Shown one piece after another: positions 19,582 to 31,944 of a stretch of 64,000 nt of DNA. The stretch lies in contig CM061040.1 in NCBI GenBank assembly GCA_030762985.1, positions 15,859,922-15,923,921 on the forward strand, given 5' to 3'. Each line of letters begins with the position of its first letter. Within the stretch, counting starts at the first letter, position 1. Both the position numbers and the translations under genes were made by a program. The notes under the pieces were generated by a model. It searched no databases. It was not told the DNA's origin and saw nothing but the letters and a program-made list of their open reading frames with translations. This DNA is from Adelphocoris suturalis (Eukaryota > Arthropoda > Insecta > Hemiptera > Miridae).

Positions 19582-21430
19582 GTTCTATGTAGGTTTTGGT
19601 TGTTCTATTCTACAGTAAATCTGTTTGTCTGGCTGTCCAGCACCGTTGTGGCAAAACACTTCAGCTGGTATTACTTTATTTAAATTTATTCACTAATACC
19701 GATGAAAGCGAATAGAATAAGGCTTTTCTTCGCATGAACAGGTTAAAACAATATTAAAACGAAAAGGAGAAGCGGTCTAATTAAATCGTAGACATAAGAG
19801 TTCACATAAGTTTGTGCTAGGAATGGCTTGAGGCCTATCAGATTTTTTAAATCATTTGATGGAGTAGGAAGGCTGAAAAAAGGGTAGATGAGGTAGATTG
19901 GGGGGAGGGAGGGGGGGTTACAGATCATGAGAAATATCATGAATCTGCAGCAATTGGATTTCAGACATATCATGACTTTTATGTTCCAGTTACTCTTATT
20001 GTACGTGGCAGTGTGTACAATAGTTTGGGGAGTTGGACAAGTCCTATACGTTGTAAATATGCTGTTCACAAGGCATCATAAGAGTGTAGTCGGGCAACGA
20101 TCCTTATCTCTGGTCAACTTAGGTGAAATTGAGGTATCCGGGTTCAGTTCTTGGAACTCATCACCCCCTTTGACATCGCAGTAATGACTTTGCCACATAA
20201 CGTTCAGTTCTCTGTACATATTCCCACATATTTCAGTGTATGACATTCGTATATCTAGAAAGAATCGATCCATTCTGGCGAGCAGAGTTGGGTACGAAAT
20301 CGGTTTTCTCAATTCCACACACTCCGTTATGTGCCCTTGTCCACAAAAAATGTAAATGCCGGCCTGCAACTTTCATTGTATACACAAATGCTTCAAAAAT
20401 GGCCATGAAAATGTCAGCAGAGAAATTGGCCTGTTTTACAATAGCACTTCGACAGTCGGTCACCACAAAAATAAAGCGTTTATTCATTCAACGTAGCACA
20501 GCGCAAGAGTATCCCGGATTTCCATTGCGTCACGTGTCAATATTTATGGAAATCCTATTAGCTTATAGGTTCCGCCAATTTCGATTTGTGAATCGTAGAA
20601 AAAACAACAGCAGCAATTTTCCACTTTCCAAGAAATTAAGATAGGAGGTGCTCGGAAAATGATTCAGAGGCTCTTCGAAGACCTTCAATTCTTTCAAAAT
20701 CAATAATGGAGTATTGCAAATCGTTCTGTGTGATGAAGATGTCGTAATGGAATACTGTGATTGTTCGATAGGAATTAACCGGAATTTGGATGCCGTCACT
20801 ATAGAAGCAAGTAAATTTTCGAGAGCATTCCAATGATTTGACGTTCAAGATCACCATCATAAACCCCATGACGGAGAAAGGTTTTCGTAAGGGAAAAACA
20901 GGGAGTTAGTTTTCCATAGTCACTGGCTATAGTTCTTGTACCTACCTACGTAAAAATAATTGCGTTTAACGCGGTGCATGATTGCAGATTTTTCAAAACA
21001 GCTTTTTGTAATACGACTTTCAAGTGAGGGTCAGGGACAGAATGTTTTCGTCATATATACCGAACAAATATGACAAGTATGTCATGAATTACGAAATATA
21101 CACATGCATGCAAGCAATGAACACTTTGAATATCTTGAGCGATCTCAGAATGTGAAGCAGATAGAGATCAGACGGTCTGAACTTAATATTCTCATATTTC
21201 AAGGAAGAAGTCTTACAAATGGAAACCCAACGGTTACACTGCAGAACAAACTTCTTATGTAATGTCATGAAAGTACTCCGAAGGTGAAACGACAAAACTC
21301 ACGAGTGAGTGTTAAGAGTTTTGTATTTTACTTACTACATGGCTAAGTGATTAATATAATTATGAATTTACTTTACATTATATTTATTCAACATGTACCT
21401 AACATAAATATTTTAATTACACGTATGCAG
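19582..21430. other. No supported gene; several unassigned short frames
   Basis: Minus-strand frames at 20869-20636, 20487-20233, 20369-20076 and 21295-21089 have plausible amino-acid mixtures and could be pieces of a diverged multi-exon gene. I found no consistent splice phases and no family motif, so nothing is called. Confidence 0.3.
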
Positions 21431-23320
21431 TGTGTGCCATTAGTCCCCCCCCCCTCCCCCTCCAAAGATCCTTAAATCTCTACATTTGTTTTTTATTCAT
21501 CATGATCCAATTATCTCAAATATGACCATGTTGCGCATTGCGCAATTGCGCATCCCCCGCAATCAACATTAACTTCGTTTTTTGTATTTTCAAATGAGTG
21601 TCCTCAATAAATTAAGATGTTACTATTTTATTTCCTTAGCTAAATTTCCATTCATAGGTGTCGGCCTGTTGTTCAATTATTGCAACAAATGTTTACTACA
21701 CCCCTTTATAATACTGTTATAGTGCAGTAACGAAAGTAGGTAGAACTTTGGGGGAACTGTGACTGTAAAATATAGCTTAAGGGGTACGCTGAAGGAAAAA
21801 TTTACCGCATTGTTATTGGATTTCGTACTGATAAGTGAACAAACGAATAATGTACTAATGCACCTTTCATTAAACGAGATCATAATATATGGAAATGTGT
21901 AAGTTGATTACAATCAACAGTCACGACGATTTCATTACTAATTTAACTGAGTAGCTAAAACGGTAACCGAACCTCAAGCGCTTAGTAAAAATAATCAGCG
22001 TTTATCGGATAACGTAGCAGTAAAACTGAATCGATAAACAGGTATGTCGAAGATAGTCAGAGATTTGTCTAAGTCAGACTTTAATCGGGCTAGCAAATGT
22101 GATTGATAAACGGCCCTGAATAGCGTACCTAGTTTGTGCCATTTCTCTCAACACTAAAGAGGCCCTTCTGAAGGGATAGAAGCTGACCACTTGGCAACAA
22201 CTCAATTTATTTGACCTTATCAACATAATTTCATCCATATCTGAACGATCAAATTAGCTTGCTGATCGTGAAATACCACGTTAAAGCCTATTGAATTCTA
22301 GGCACCCACGGAGTTTTTATATAATTGTCATTCGTCAGATTTTGAGGAGAATGAAGAGTAGCAGCTACTACATCTGATACTGTATAAATAAACAGTCCCG
22401 ATGACCTGCTACAGGGAACAGACGTGTCTGAGTTTGTGAACCCAAATAAACTCAGACCCTCCCCACCCCTCCGCCACTTTCATTTTATCCATTCTCAGGG
22501 TTTATCTCATTCCACCACACGAGTAAAGGGTTCCCATTTGCTCGTGTTTTTAGAGTGAACTATAATTAAACATATAATCGGCTCAGTCGTCCTTCGAACC
22601 TGGCAACAAAAACAAAGAAACCCATTCTACCAACGCTGGCCGTCGCGTCGTAAGCTCAGACATTTGCAATCCGACTTGACAACATTATTACGTAGGTTAC
22701 TTACGTCGGCTACTTTATAAGTAAGGTTTAATAAAACTGATATTAAATTATTGAACAAGCGGCGAAAGTTTTTTCTTCTCTCGAATAAACATTTACTTCA
22801 GCTCTCCCATTCTCATAGCTCCTGTGGGAGTTGGATTTTATTTTTCAAATTTATTTATTTACATACAATACGAGCAAGCCCAAGTGTACAAGAGGTTTAT
22901 TATACAAAAGCATTAGGATAAAAAATGTAGAGTTATGTAAAAATTCACATGAAGGTAAGAAAATACTGTACCACCCTAGCGATTTTTTCAAAATGAAATG
23001 TGCTATTTTTAATAAGTAGATAGTCAATTTTTCAAGCAAACAAAAATCAAGCAATGCACATTTATTTTTTTGACTAGTGGGACGTTATACTCCACTTATT
23101 CACTGTTAAATAGTTTTTATCTTGTAGCCATTGTTAATTTTATGTCAGCAACCGAGGAATTTTATAAAAGTACTCGAGTTAGCTTTTTAGATATTTATAA
23201 TGACTGTGATAACTTGTTAACTGTTGAATATTTTTATTTTTTTAGTATATGAGTTGTATGAGTTATTGTTTTTAGTATGATTGTAATTTATTGAGTGTAT
23301 GGCTTTATAGCAGGCAAATT
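21431..23320. other. AT-rich spacer with C-rich tract
   Basis: A C-rich tract lies at about 21446-21466. No exon or element was recognised. A T-rich segment near 22840-23060 resembles the 3' part of a minus-strand retroposon but lacks defining motifs. Confidence 0.3.
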
Positions 23321-23324
23321 ATTT

Positions 23325-23510
23325 AGGTTCGGGGCTCTCGATCGGCTCGGGGGCGGATTCGCCTGGTGATTTTCGGTTGCGCGATTTATGAATCGTAGCA
23401 AGGAGTTCTTACCTAGAAATAGGTGGGCGCCCCCCGGGAGGCCGCCATGGTGGGTCGGGTCCGGGCTCGGTCGGGAAGCCCCGGCCGAGCCGCCTTTTAG
23501 GCGGGTTAAT
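23325..23510. other. Isolated GC-rich island of unknown nature
   Basis: About 185 bp of strongly GC-rich DNA (blocks such as GGGCGCCCCCCGGGAGGCCGCC, quoted here only in part: GGGCGCCCCCCGGG) sits in AT-rich surroundings. Its edges carry a short inverted pair, CTGGTGATT and AATCACCAG. It is not coding in any frame. It could be part of an R1/R2-like element UTR or an rDNA-like scrap; I cannot tell. Confidence 0.5.
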
Positions 23511-23519
23511 CACCAGCAT

Positions 23520-24949
23520 ACACTGCTTTATTTCATTTGATTATGATTGTTTCAATTAATCTATTTTTTCCTCTCTCCTTTATTGGCTATATCAATGTTA
23601 ATTTACTTTAAAATACAACAATATTACACTGACAATTGTCCTACATTACAGCATGTTTTGACACACAAAAAAAAAGACAATAATTAAATGTAAGGATATA
23701 AATATAAATTAACTAACTAACTGTAGTGCTAACTAACAAACCAATGTTTGTATGACCCCCCCCTCCCCCCTCCCCCCCGTTGATCTAGTAAGTTTTATTT
23801 CACAATGTTTGCCCACTTTCTGATCAAAATTCACAAGTTTGTGTAGGAAGGTTGAGTACACATTATTTTCTTAATAATTTTAGTTCTATGGATTGTAAAA
23901 TAGTTCTTGACAACTGAATATCAAAATTCACAAGAGGTCAGGAACTCACACATGAAATCTCAATTCTACTCCTTTGGATGAAATTTTGGGGGAATACCTA
24001 TTTTCGTCAAATCATTCAACTCTATCCATGTTCTTCAGCGTGCTCTTGCGAGGAAAGCTTTTGGTTATAACTTTGAGCTATAACCAGCGGGCATTCAGCA
24101 TCAGATCTCCTACATGCAACGTAGAACCAATTCTATCTGCTATGAGCTGGGTGAGATAACTGGTCTACGTGGTCTCCTTCTACACCTGCGTTTTGAAGAC
24201 TATTCCACGACCTAATTTCCATTTAGCAAGGATAGAAATTTGGACCATCGGGTAGCCACTAGTCATACCCGTCTTACTCACAGACACCTGCTATGTACTC
24301 GCGATGTTGTGTGTGGGAGACAGCGGGGCAATCAGTCCATACCACTTTCTGGAGACCAATTTCGGGCCCAGCCCTTAAGGACCTCCAAGCCTAGCATAGT
24401 CCCCCTCATAGGGCTGATGTGCTGATCTAGTCCCTGCTGGTGTATCTGAAAGTGGCTGGGATCAACTAACAACCTGTGATTGATCGTCTGTCCCTTCAGC
24501 TCTATTCATTCAGAATACGTCCAGATATTGATGGAGTGTATGTTGGTTCACGTTAATTAGCGGAGGTGCTCACTAAATGTAAATTCACTTTCGTAGGCAC
24601 CATGCAAAAAGGCAATATGAAAAGGCAATTTTCGGAAAAGTTCTGTGTTGGCTGAAGTTCCGTATTTTATTGAAAAACAATGGGCCTTCTTAGAGTTTAT
24701 ATGCCTAAAAAGTTGACTAAAGTTTATATTTCGTTCTGATATAAATAAAAGACTTGAACGTTTTGCTTTTTATTCCTTTCTCTTGCGTTTTTGGTTTTCT
24801 TAGATGAGGAAATTCTTTGGCCCATGTAATTTCGGAGCTACAAGCTGCAACTTTATGTGAGTGGGGTCCTGGTGGACCCCACGTGGGCGACTATTATTCT
24901 AGCTCCCACGTGGTCGACGCAGGGTTAATATTTTCATTGTTACCCCAAG
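23520..24949. other. No gene recognised; C-rich tract
   Basis: A C-rich tract is at 23756-23778. A GC-moderate segment at about 24230-24500 has no coding motif I know. Otherwise AT-rich spacer. Confidence 0.3.
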
Positions 24950-25900
24950 TAGTCACGGAAGGTGACTACGCAAAATGACTCTAATTGAACCTGGTGTGTT
25001 TCACACCTACACGCCTGCAGATAACCAGTTACGTTTACTTTTGAATGCAAGAGGGAGTCAGGGTAGCTTCGAAGGAAAGATTCGTTACTTTTAAGTGGTT
25101 CTATAATTAGATAATTACCAATCTCTTTTAACTTGACAAAGCATGAACAATACGAATCGTTACAATGGCTTGGTTTTCATAAACGATCTTGATAGTAAGA
25201 CTTTCATGGTATGAAATATTCAATGTGACTACGTTACTATCGGAAAAAATGCCGTGACTAAAAGTATGGATTAACACCAATAGGCTTCTTGCCTATACCA
25301 AAAGGAAGTAATTTCAAACTCTGAGGATGTAATAGGGTGCTTCTGAGCAATGATTAGAAAAATTAGCAACGTGCGTGACCAAATAGTCAGTGTCTAAAAC
25401 AACAATGTATAATATAAGTTACTCTCTTTCAGAGTGTTGATTACCTCTTAAAGGGCGTGTCTGTATCATACAAATTTTCAACTTCAACAATAGCGTGACT
25501 AATGCTTACTTTCTTTCCACAGTGCGTGTCTATTAACGCAAAAAGTTCTTACAAGTTGGCTGTGAATTAGGCGTGACTATGCCGCAATATAAAATCTCTT
25601 TATAGTTTCAACGAGAAAATAGTAATGCAATATACTCTGTTTTGTTAATACGTGACGTTTTTACGCAATGGATAAAAAAATATCTTTCTACCGAAATGTT
25701 TAGGGGAATGACTGTTACCGATCCTATTTGCCTGTGGGCATCAGCAATGAAGAGTGTCTAAGCGTGACTGTTTAACAAACAGGACGCGAATGTCTTACTA
25801 CAGAAAGGAATCAACATAAAAACGGTATCGACCCTAGTTGCCCGTGGGCGTCAATTACCAAAACTGTCAAAAAGTCGATAAGACATGCCATGTTCCAGCA
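24950..25900. repeat. Degenerate repeat array with recurring GCGTGACT motif
   Basis: GTGACT-type motifs recur at about 24962, 25225, 25253, 25374, 25494, 25571, 25651 and 25762, with several spacings near 80 or 120 bp. A second motif, CGA(T/C)CCTA.TTGCC.GTGGGC(A/G)TCA, occurs near 25718 and 25828. Units are strongly diverged, which fits an old satellite-like array or a cluster of protein-binding sites. Confidence 0.45.
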
Positions 25901-26070
25901 GAGCAGGTAGATTTCTTGGAATGAGAGCGCTTATCTCCCGTAGTGAATAATGCCGGGTTCTGCAATTGTAAAACTGACCACAAATACTTTTACTGCCTCA
26001 AATAATACCGATTAGTCTCACGTTCAGCAATAATGGATGAAAATTAACATAAATATGGTTACTATAGAAA

Positions 26071-26093
26071 AGAGAGAGAGAGAGAGAGAGAGA
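26071..26093. repeat. (GA)n microsatellite
   Basis: About eleven GA units followed by an A-rich stretch. Confidence 0.9.
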
Positions 26094-26289
26094 AAAAAGA
26101 AAAAGCGGGGACATAGGTATTAGAAAAGTCCCTCCTACCCTCATCTGCCAACGAAGCGAACGAGATCAACTGAGTTACTGTGAAGCTACTTTGATTTCTG
26201 ATGAACCGAGGATGCATGAACATGTATGGGACTGCTTGGTGAAAGATGCGCGATCTTGAATCGAGAAACATAGACATAGTATGATCCAT

Positions 26290-27383
26290 TAGGGTGGTTC
26301 AAAAAAAAAAAAAGTTCTGGGATTTTTGGTCCCCATTGCGTTTTTGCTTCCTCGGTATGTCAGGATGACCCTCCTAAAGTTTTAGCAAAAAATATTAATC
26401 CTAACCACTTTACCTGGGTCGATTTTTGCCAGTTATCGACTGCTATCGTAAACCAACCTCTAAATTGGGGCCGACGTGATGATTTGAAGGACGGATTTCA
26501 ATTTTTTTAGGTCTATTTATGGGTTTTTGCATGCGCTGAACACGAATTGAATTTGGTATTTTCCAGGGTACTCGATACAAAGCCGTAGGTAATTTGGCAA
26601 GGACCTGAACCGGCATTGTACTTATTCGCCAAATATAGCGGCGAAATGGAGAAAATAGCTAAAATTTTCCCATTTTTCTGTAAAATTCCTTAGTTTCCAT
26701 CGGTTTTCCGGGTCAAATTCATAGTTCTGAATTGTCAAAAAAAAAAAAAAAAAAAAAAAAAAAATTAAACGATGAAATATCGAAACATAAAAAAAATACC
26801 AAATTTTATCGGCACAAGGTATTTTGGGTCCTTAAATTATCAACGCGACATCATTTCAGCTGAAATTAGGGTGAATTTGTCTATTACCCTACAAGTAATT
26901 TGAGGTTTATGGCCGATAAACGAAGTAAAAAAGTATAGTAAAAAACGGAATCATGTTCAGAACATGCCCAAAGCATATTATCCGACCATAATAGCATGTT
27001 TCTAGTACGATTCTTAACCAGGCGACAGCATTTTCGGTGAAATTTTCGATTTTTACTTATCTTCAAGCAGTGCCCTCCGCCAGTTTACCGGATAACTAGT
27101 GGACGGAGCGTAAAATAAATAGGTTCACCGTGTTCAGCGCATGCGAAAACCCATAAATAGACCTAAAAAAATTGAAATCCGTCCTTCAAATCATCACGTC
27201 GGCCCCAATTTAGAGGTTGGTTTACGATAGCAGTCGATAACTGGCAAAAATCGACCCAGGTAAAGTGGTTAGGATTAATATTTTTTGCTAAAAATTTAGG
27301 AGAGTCATTCTGACATACCGAGGAAGCAAAAACGCAATGGGGACCAAAAATCCCAGAACTTTTTTTTTTTTTGAACCACCCTA
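26290..27383. mobile_element. Non-autonomous DNA transposon with long inverted termini
   Basis: The element is 1,094 bp. Left terminus 26290-26546 (TAGGGTGGTTCAAAAAAA...) and right terminus 27127-27383 (...GAACCACCCTA) are near-perfect inverted repeats of about 255 bp. It is flanked by a direct 9-bp duplication, ATGATCCAT (26281-26289 and 27384-27392). Long termini with a 9-bp duplication are the pattern of Mutator-like elements, but no transposase remains to confirm that. The interior has an A-run at about 26738-26763 and no meaningful frame. Termini differ at only a few sites, so it is fairly young. Confidence 0.88.
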
Positions 27384-27579
27384 ATGATCCATGTTTTATA
27401 ACTTTTTAAATTATATAGACACCCGTGGCACTGAGCACTTGTGAGACGATGTACCTAATGACATTCGTTACATTCAACATATTTAAAGTTGAGCTCCAAA
27501 TATAACAACACACAAGTCTAGTGTCTCACTACATTTGTTAAGTATGATAGATAAATAAAAGTACTAGGTTATGTACATA

Positions 27580-28307
27580 CAGTGAAACTTGGATAATTCG
27601 AACCTCAAGGGACCAGTCAAAAACTTCGAATTAACCAAAAATTTGAATTAAAGAAGTTTTTAATAAATTATAATAAATTATATTTTAACAAACTACAGTA
27701 GGAAGTAAAGTACATACAGTAACATTGAATACTGTATTGACCAACAGAATATTGAACAATAAATATAAAGACACCTAGAATGGTACTGTATTTAACTGTA
27801 ACCATAAAAAACAATCTTTTTTTTTTCAAAAAAGGACGATATTTTGGCCTGTTTCCTTGAATTACGTTCTTGGCCATTATAATAGATTCCAACGCATTCA
27901 AAGAGTTGAAGTATGAATCACTGACATTAATTCGGCTTTCAAAAAAACGTCCAAGTTCTTGTACGTGATTCATGGCGTCAGCTGCTTCTTCTGCTGATGG
28001 TCGGGAGGGGAAGGCGAGTTATCAGGCTGTACGATGGCACTGACATGCATGCATGTGGTCTAACGCAAACTTTTTGCCGAATATCGTTATTAAAACGTAT
28101 TTCCCGATAAATTTATAATTATTTTGAGTCGCAGCTTAAAATTTATACCTTAATTAGCACGCCAAAAATTCGAATTATCCAAAATAAAATTCGAATTATC
28201 CACGATTTTTGAGCATTGTTTACATACAAAATGCTAGGGACCGAGAGAAATATTCGAATTAAAGAAGATTTCGAATGAAAGAAGTTTGAATTATACAGGT
28301 TCCACTG
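27580..28307 (-). mobile_element. pogo/Tigger-type DNA transposon, internal deletion derivative
   Basis: The 728-bp element starts CAGTGAAACTTGGATAATTC and ends with the inverted form (GAATTATACAGGTTCCACTG). It is flanked by TA on both sides, which is the target of the Tc1/mariner-pogo group. Inner repeats of TTCGAATTA-type sequence extend the termini. It encodes only the end of a transposase (27668-28003). It lies in the probable intron just 3' of the exon at 28345-28557. Confidence 0.85.
27668..28003 (-). pseudogene. pogo-type transposase C-terminal remnant
   Basis: The minus-strand frame contains SAEEAADAMNHVQEL and then a FFES..VSDSYFNSLNALESII segment. This has the helical C-terminal pattern of pogo/Jerky-family transposases (repeated Leu in L..L..FE...., then SLN.LE). 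The DNA-binding and DDE catalytic domains are gone. It stops at 27668 inside the left terminal region. Confidence 0.6.
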
Positions 28308-28344
28308 TATCTATATGAAACAATAATGGTAATACATGACTTAC

Positions 28345-28557
28345 AAATGCGTGGTTCGAGTGTATCCAGGCAAGTAACGTTTTCACCTCAACTTCAAGAG
28401 TCGGATAGGCTGTTTTTACGACTGAAGTGAGGCGTCGAGACACTCGGTCTGGGCCGCACCGGAGGAGGAGGAAGCCCTGCGTGACATCTCGGATATAACT
28501 AGACGCGCGTGTGGAGCTAGCGATCCCGCTGATAGCCTCCACGGTCAGGTGGGGAGG
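28345..28557 (-). CDS. Internal coding exon of an unidentified host gene
   Basis: A 213-nt exon of exactly 71 codons, phase 0 at both ends, is bounded by a good acceptor (AATTCTGTCCACAG, ending at 28558) and a consensus donor (TTT/GTAAGT at 28345/28344). Composition is clearly richer in GC than the flanks, and the protein is well mixed (for example GFLLLRCGPDRVSRRL and LLAWIHSNHAF). I do not recognise the family. Neighbouring exons were not found: a pogo derivative lies just downstream and a LINE (28815 on) just upstream. The alternative is a fragment from an unrecognised element, but the splice sites argue for a host gene. Confidence 0.55.
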
Positions 28558-28814
28558 CTGTGGACAGAATTATAAGGGCCGAACAACTAAGAGGAAACAT
28601 TTAATTATGGGGGCGTTATAAATGATAAATAGAGCTCGGATTTCGCATATTCCGTACGTCTCTTTATTCTGCCACTAGTGTTGGCAGGAGTCCGATGTGA
28701 AACTGTTCTGAAGCCAGATCCACGCACCAAACACTACCGTGCAGTGTAATATACTATACGTACTATATTCCGATGGATTCACGTGGGTGGAATGTATTGA
28801 ATAAGGATAGAGCG

Positions 28815-31362
28815 GAATTACTAGGAAACTGATGGAAGGGTCGGTAATCTGGTCTTTCACAAAGTCTGTTCCTAATACCCATGGATCTATACTCGATCTT
28901 GTTTTTACTAACGTTTCCGATTGCTCTGTCTCATGTGACGTCAGCTACTTCAATGCAGTTGTGCCTTGTGATAGTTATCATCCATCGATTTTATTGTCAT
29001 TTAATATTGAAGAATTTAACTTATGTGCTACTTTATCGACAGTAAATTTTAATTTTAAATGCGCCGATCTAGTCGGCCTGTCTAAGTTTTTAGGGGGTGT
29101 TGATTGGAGCTGTATTTATGATCTTAATTTAGACTCAGCCATCGAAGTATTCTATTCTGTGATATATTATGGTTTGTCAAAATATGTTCCAACCGTTATA
29201 ATAGATAAGTCTCTATCATTCCCACATTCATTTTCGTCCGAACTTCGTGAAGCAATTATCAAAAAACGCAGGGCTCACGCAATTTATAAAATGATGGGTT
29301 ACAATTTGCAATATTATGATAGATTTGCCGAACTTCGGTCTCGGGCTTCTCGTCTTTCATCGAAATGTTATGCGGAGCTGATAAACGCTACAGAGTCCTC
29401 CGTTAGTGCAACAATGTTAAACCTTTTTGGCATTTTGTTAACTCTTTGCGTTCTAATGGTGGAATACCTAATTCTATGGAATTAGATGGAAATGTTTTTG
29501 ACAATCCTAGGGACATTGCTAATGCCTTCGCCATCTACTTCTCAGGTGTTTATACTGATGTCGCACTGGACTCTCAAATTCAGGATAGTCTAAGTGGTCT
29601 ATGTTTGAGCAGTATAGCGTTCACTGAAGACATGGTCCGTCATAAACTTAGCAATTTGGATGTCAACAAAGGGGCTGGACCTGATGGTCTACCTCCAGTC
29701 ATAATTAGGGCTTGTGGTGATTCATTGGCACCTGTTCTTAATTACCTGTTCAATATGTCCCTTGAGTTGGGTGAATTCCCGAAAGTGTGGAAGCGTGGAT
29801 ATGTTGTACCTATTTTTAAATCGGGGAAGAAAAACCATATTAGTAATTACCGGGCCATCTGTAAGTTATCAGTCGTACCTAAGGTCTTAGAGGCTCTTGT
29901 TGTTGACCTAGTAACTCCAATGGTCAGAAGCTTTATATCACCATGGCTTTGTAACGGGTCGTTCTGTGGTTACCAACCTTATGGATTTTCAATCCTACAC
30001 TCTGGATGCTCTGGAGCGTGGGCAGCAGGTAGATGCTGTTCACACGGATTTCCATAAGGCCTTTGATCAAGTCAACATGGCTTGTTGCTGAACAAGCTCC
30101 GAGTGTTGGGTATTTGTGGATCAATGCTAAAATGGTTGAATTCGTATCTTGTGGATAGGAGCCTGGCGCTGACCATCAAAGGTTTTTCATCTTTCCAATT
30201 CTGTCCCACTTCAGGAGTTCCACAGGGTTCCCATTTAGGGCCGCTCCTTTTCTTGTTATTTATCAATGACATCATAGATGGTTTTGCAGATGTTAAATTT
30301 CTCCTTTTTGCCGACGATCTGAAAATTTTTCGGACAGTAGAATCGATCTCGGATGGCAATATTATACAAATGAACCTCGACTACCTTCAGTCATATTGTA
30401 CTGAAAATGAGCTCTCTTTGAATTTATCTAAGTGCTGTTCAATATCATTTACCAGGTCTCGGTTTCCAATTTGCTAGGAGTATACCATTGATGGTCATGT
30501 ATTAGAAAGATGCTCGAAGGTTCGCGATCTGGGTGTTATTTTCGACAGTGGATTTACTCTAGCGGACCATTGTCGTTCTATGGAGTCTGGTGCTCTTAGT
30601 TAGCTTGGGTTTTTGATGCGGACTACTAGGAAATTTAGTGACTTTAAAGCCATAAAGCTCTTTTTCATTACTTTGGTCAGAAGTCGTCTTGAATTCGCCT
30701 CTCCTATCTGGAATCCCTTTTATAATGTTTATATTCATTCGATTGAGAGGGTCCAGCATAAGTATCTAAAGTATATTTATTATAAAAAACCTAATGATTT
30801 TACGGAATTCGAAGACCAATTAATGAGAAGCGTACAACAGTTAAACTCGTTGGAGGACCGAAGGAAAGTTATGGATGTAATTTTTGTTGTAAAACTGTTA
30901 AACGGCTCCTACGATGCTCCTTCATTACTGGAGCGCTTGAACTTCAGAGTCCCGTCTCATCATACACGTAACAATGATGTATTTGTTCCGGACTTTAGAC
31001 GGACCAATTATGGAGCCAATAGTCCATTGGTGAGAATACAAAAAACCATTAATGAGTTGGATGTGGAAATTGATTTATTTTCTGAGAGTGAGGATGTTAT
31101 TAAGCGGAAACTATTAATTTATTTTTCTAATTTTAAATTTTAATTTTTTTTGTTTGTTTTTTGTTTGTCTCTTTTCTGACTGCAGAGTAAATTAATTTTT
31201 ATGTTTTTATTTTTATTTTTCTTATTCTTCAATTTGTACTAAATTTATTAGGTATTGAATTTGGACTGATTCGTTCAGAATTTATTGTATTACTATGTCT
31301 TTTGTAATTTGGGATTTCATCCCGTTCGTTATCAATAAATAAATAAAAAATAAATAAATAAA
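28815..31362 (+). mobile_element. Jockey-type LINE, 5'-truncated and degenerate
   Basis: The plus-strand copy retains the end of the endonuclease, the whole reverse transcriptase in pieces, a 3'UTR of about 190 nt and an AAAT-rich tail (31331-31362, ATCAATAAATAAATAAAAAA start). The 5' limit near 28815 is approximate. It inserted close to the exon at 28345-28557, in opposite orientation. Confidence 0.85.
28832..31143 (+). pseudogene. Jockey-type LINE ORF2 (endonuclease end and reverse transcriptase)
   Basis: In order: 28832-29430 has the end of the endonuclease (HGSILDLVFTN, then SYHPSILL) and the linker. 29446-29940 has the reverse transcriptase fingers (KGAGPDGLPPVII, FKSGKKNHISNYRAI). 30082-30477 has SGVPQGSHLGPLLFLLFIND and the catalytic FLLFADDLKI. 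30613-31143 has the C-terminal SRLEFASPIWNP...IERVQHKYLK region. Frames change near 29430, 29945 and 30070, and stops occur at 30475 and 30601, so it is inactive. Catalytic residues are conserved where present. The total is near the 900 residues usual for jockey ORF2 minus the missing N-terminus. Confidence 0.87.
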
Positions 31363-31659
31363 CGAATCGGCGGAAATGGAAGAAAGTAGTAAGTATAGAC
31401 AGAAAATTCCTACATCTAATTTATAAAAATAAATTAAGTACCCTGCTTTTCATACTGTTTGTTTTTGTTTCTGAAATAATGTCTTAAATTGCCTAAACAA
31501 AGGTTTCATCTTGATAGATTATTCACTAATCTGGTTACGGATGGGAAATCTCAAAGTGCTTAGGGAAGCGCTTCTAAGCTATTCGAATTCTTTTGAGATT
31601 TTGAAAATGCCTCAGCGAATCTAAGTATTCGGGCACAATAATCACCTCTCATTTATTGA

Positions 31660-31944
31660 CTGAACAATCAAGTAATGTACACAAATATCACGACCCTCCA
31701 GGAAGAGGTCCATGTTATACAAACCTGTGCTGAAGAGATGCTGAATGAGTATCTCAACGGTGCTACAGTATACATTTTATCCGACAGTCAGACTGTCCTG
31801 AAGGCCATTGCTGCCTTCACTGTAAGTTCGAAGGTGGTCAAACTGTCCAATTGCCCTTACAAGAGAGGCCCAGAACAATCAGGTCACCCCTTCTGGATTC
31901 CTGATCATGAAACTGCTGATCGTCTTGCTGAAAGAGCGGTTTGA
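31660..31944 (+). pseudogene. RNase H domain fragment of a LINE
   Basis: The frame has EVHVIQTCAEEML (active-site Glu helix), VYILSDSQTVLKAI (active-site Asp of SDSQ) and WIPDHETADRLAERA. The last is the end of the domain, with the usual GHxGxxGNExAD segment contracted by a deletion. Such RNase H modules occur in I- and R1-related LINEs. It sits about 300 bp after the jockey tail with no clear link to it; 31363-31659 shows nothing else. Confidence 0.7.

Noticed and set aside
19743..20869. Multi-exon chemoreceptor-like gene on the minus strand
   Set aside because: Several frames look protein-like, but splice phases do not connect them and no conserved receptor motif is present.
26062..26289. 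Minus-strand ORF ending at the long-TIR element as a host exon
   Set aside because: The amino-acid content is plausible, but splice sites in the right phase were not convincing and no family was recognised; part is GA microsatellite.
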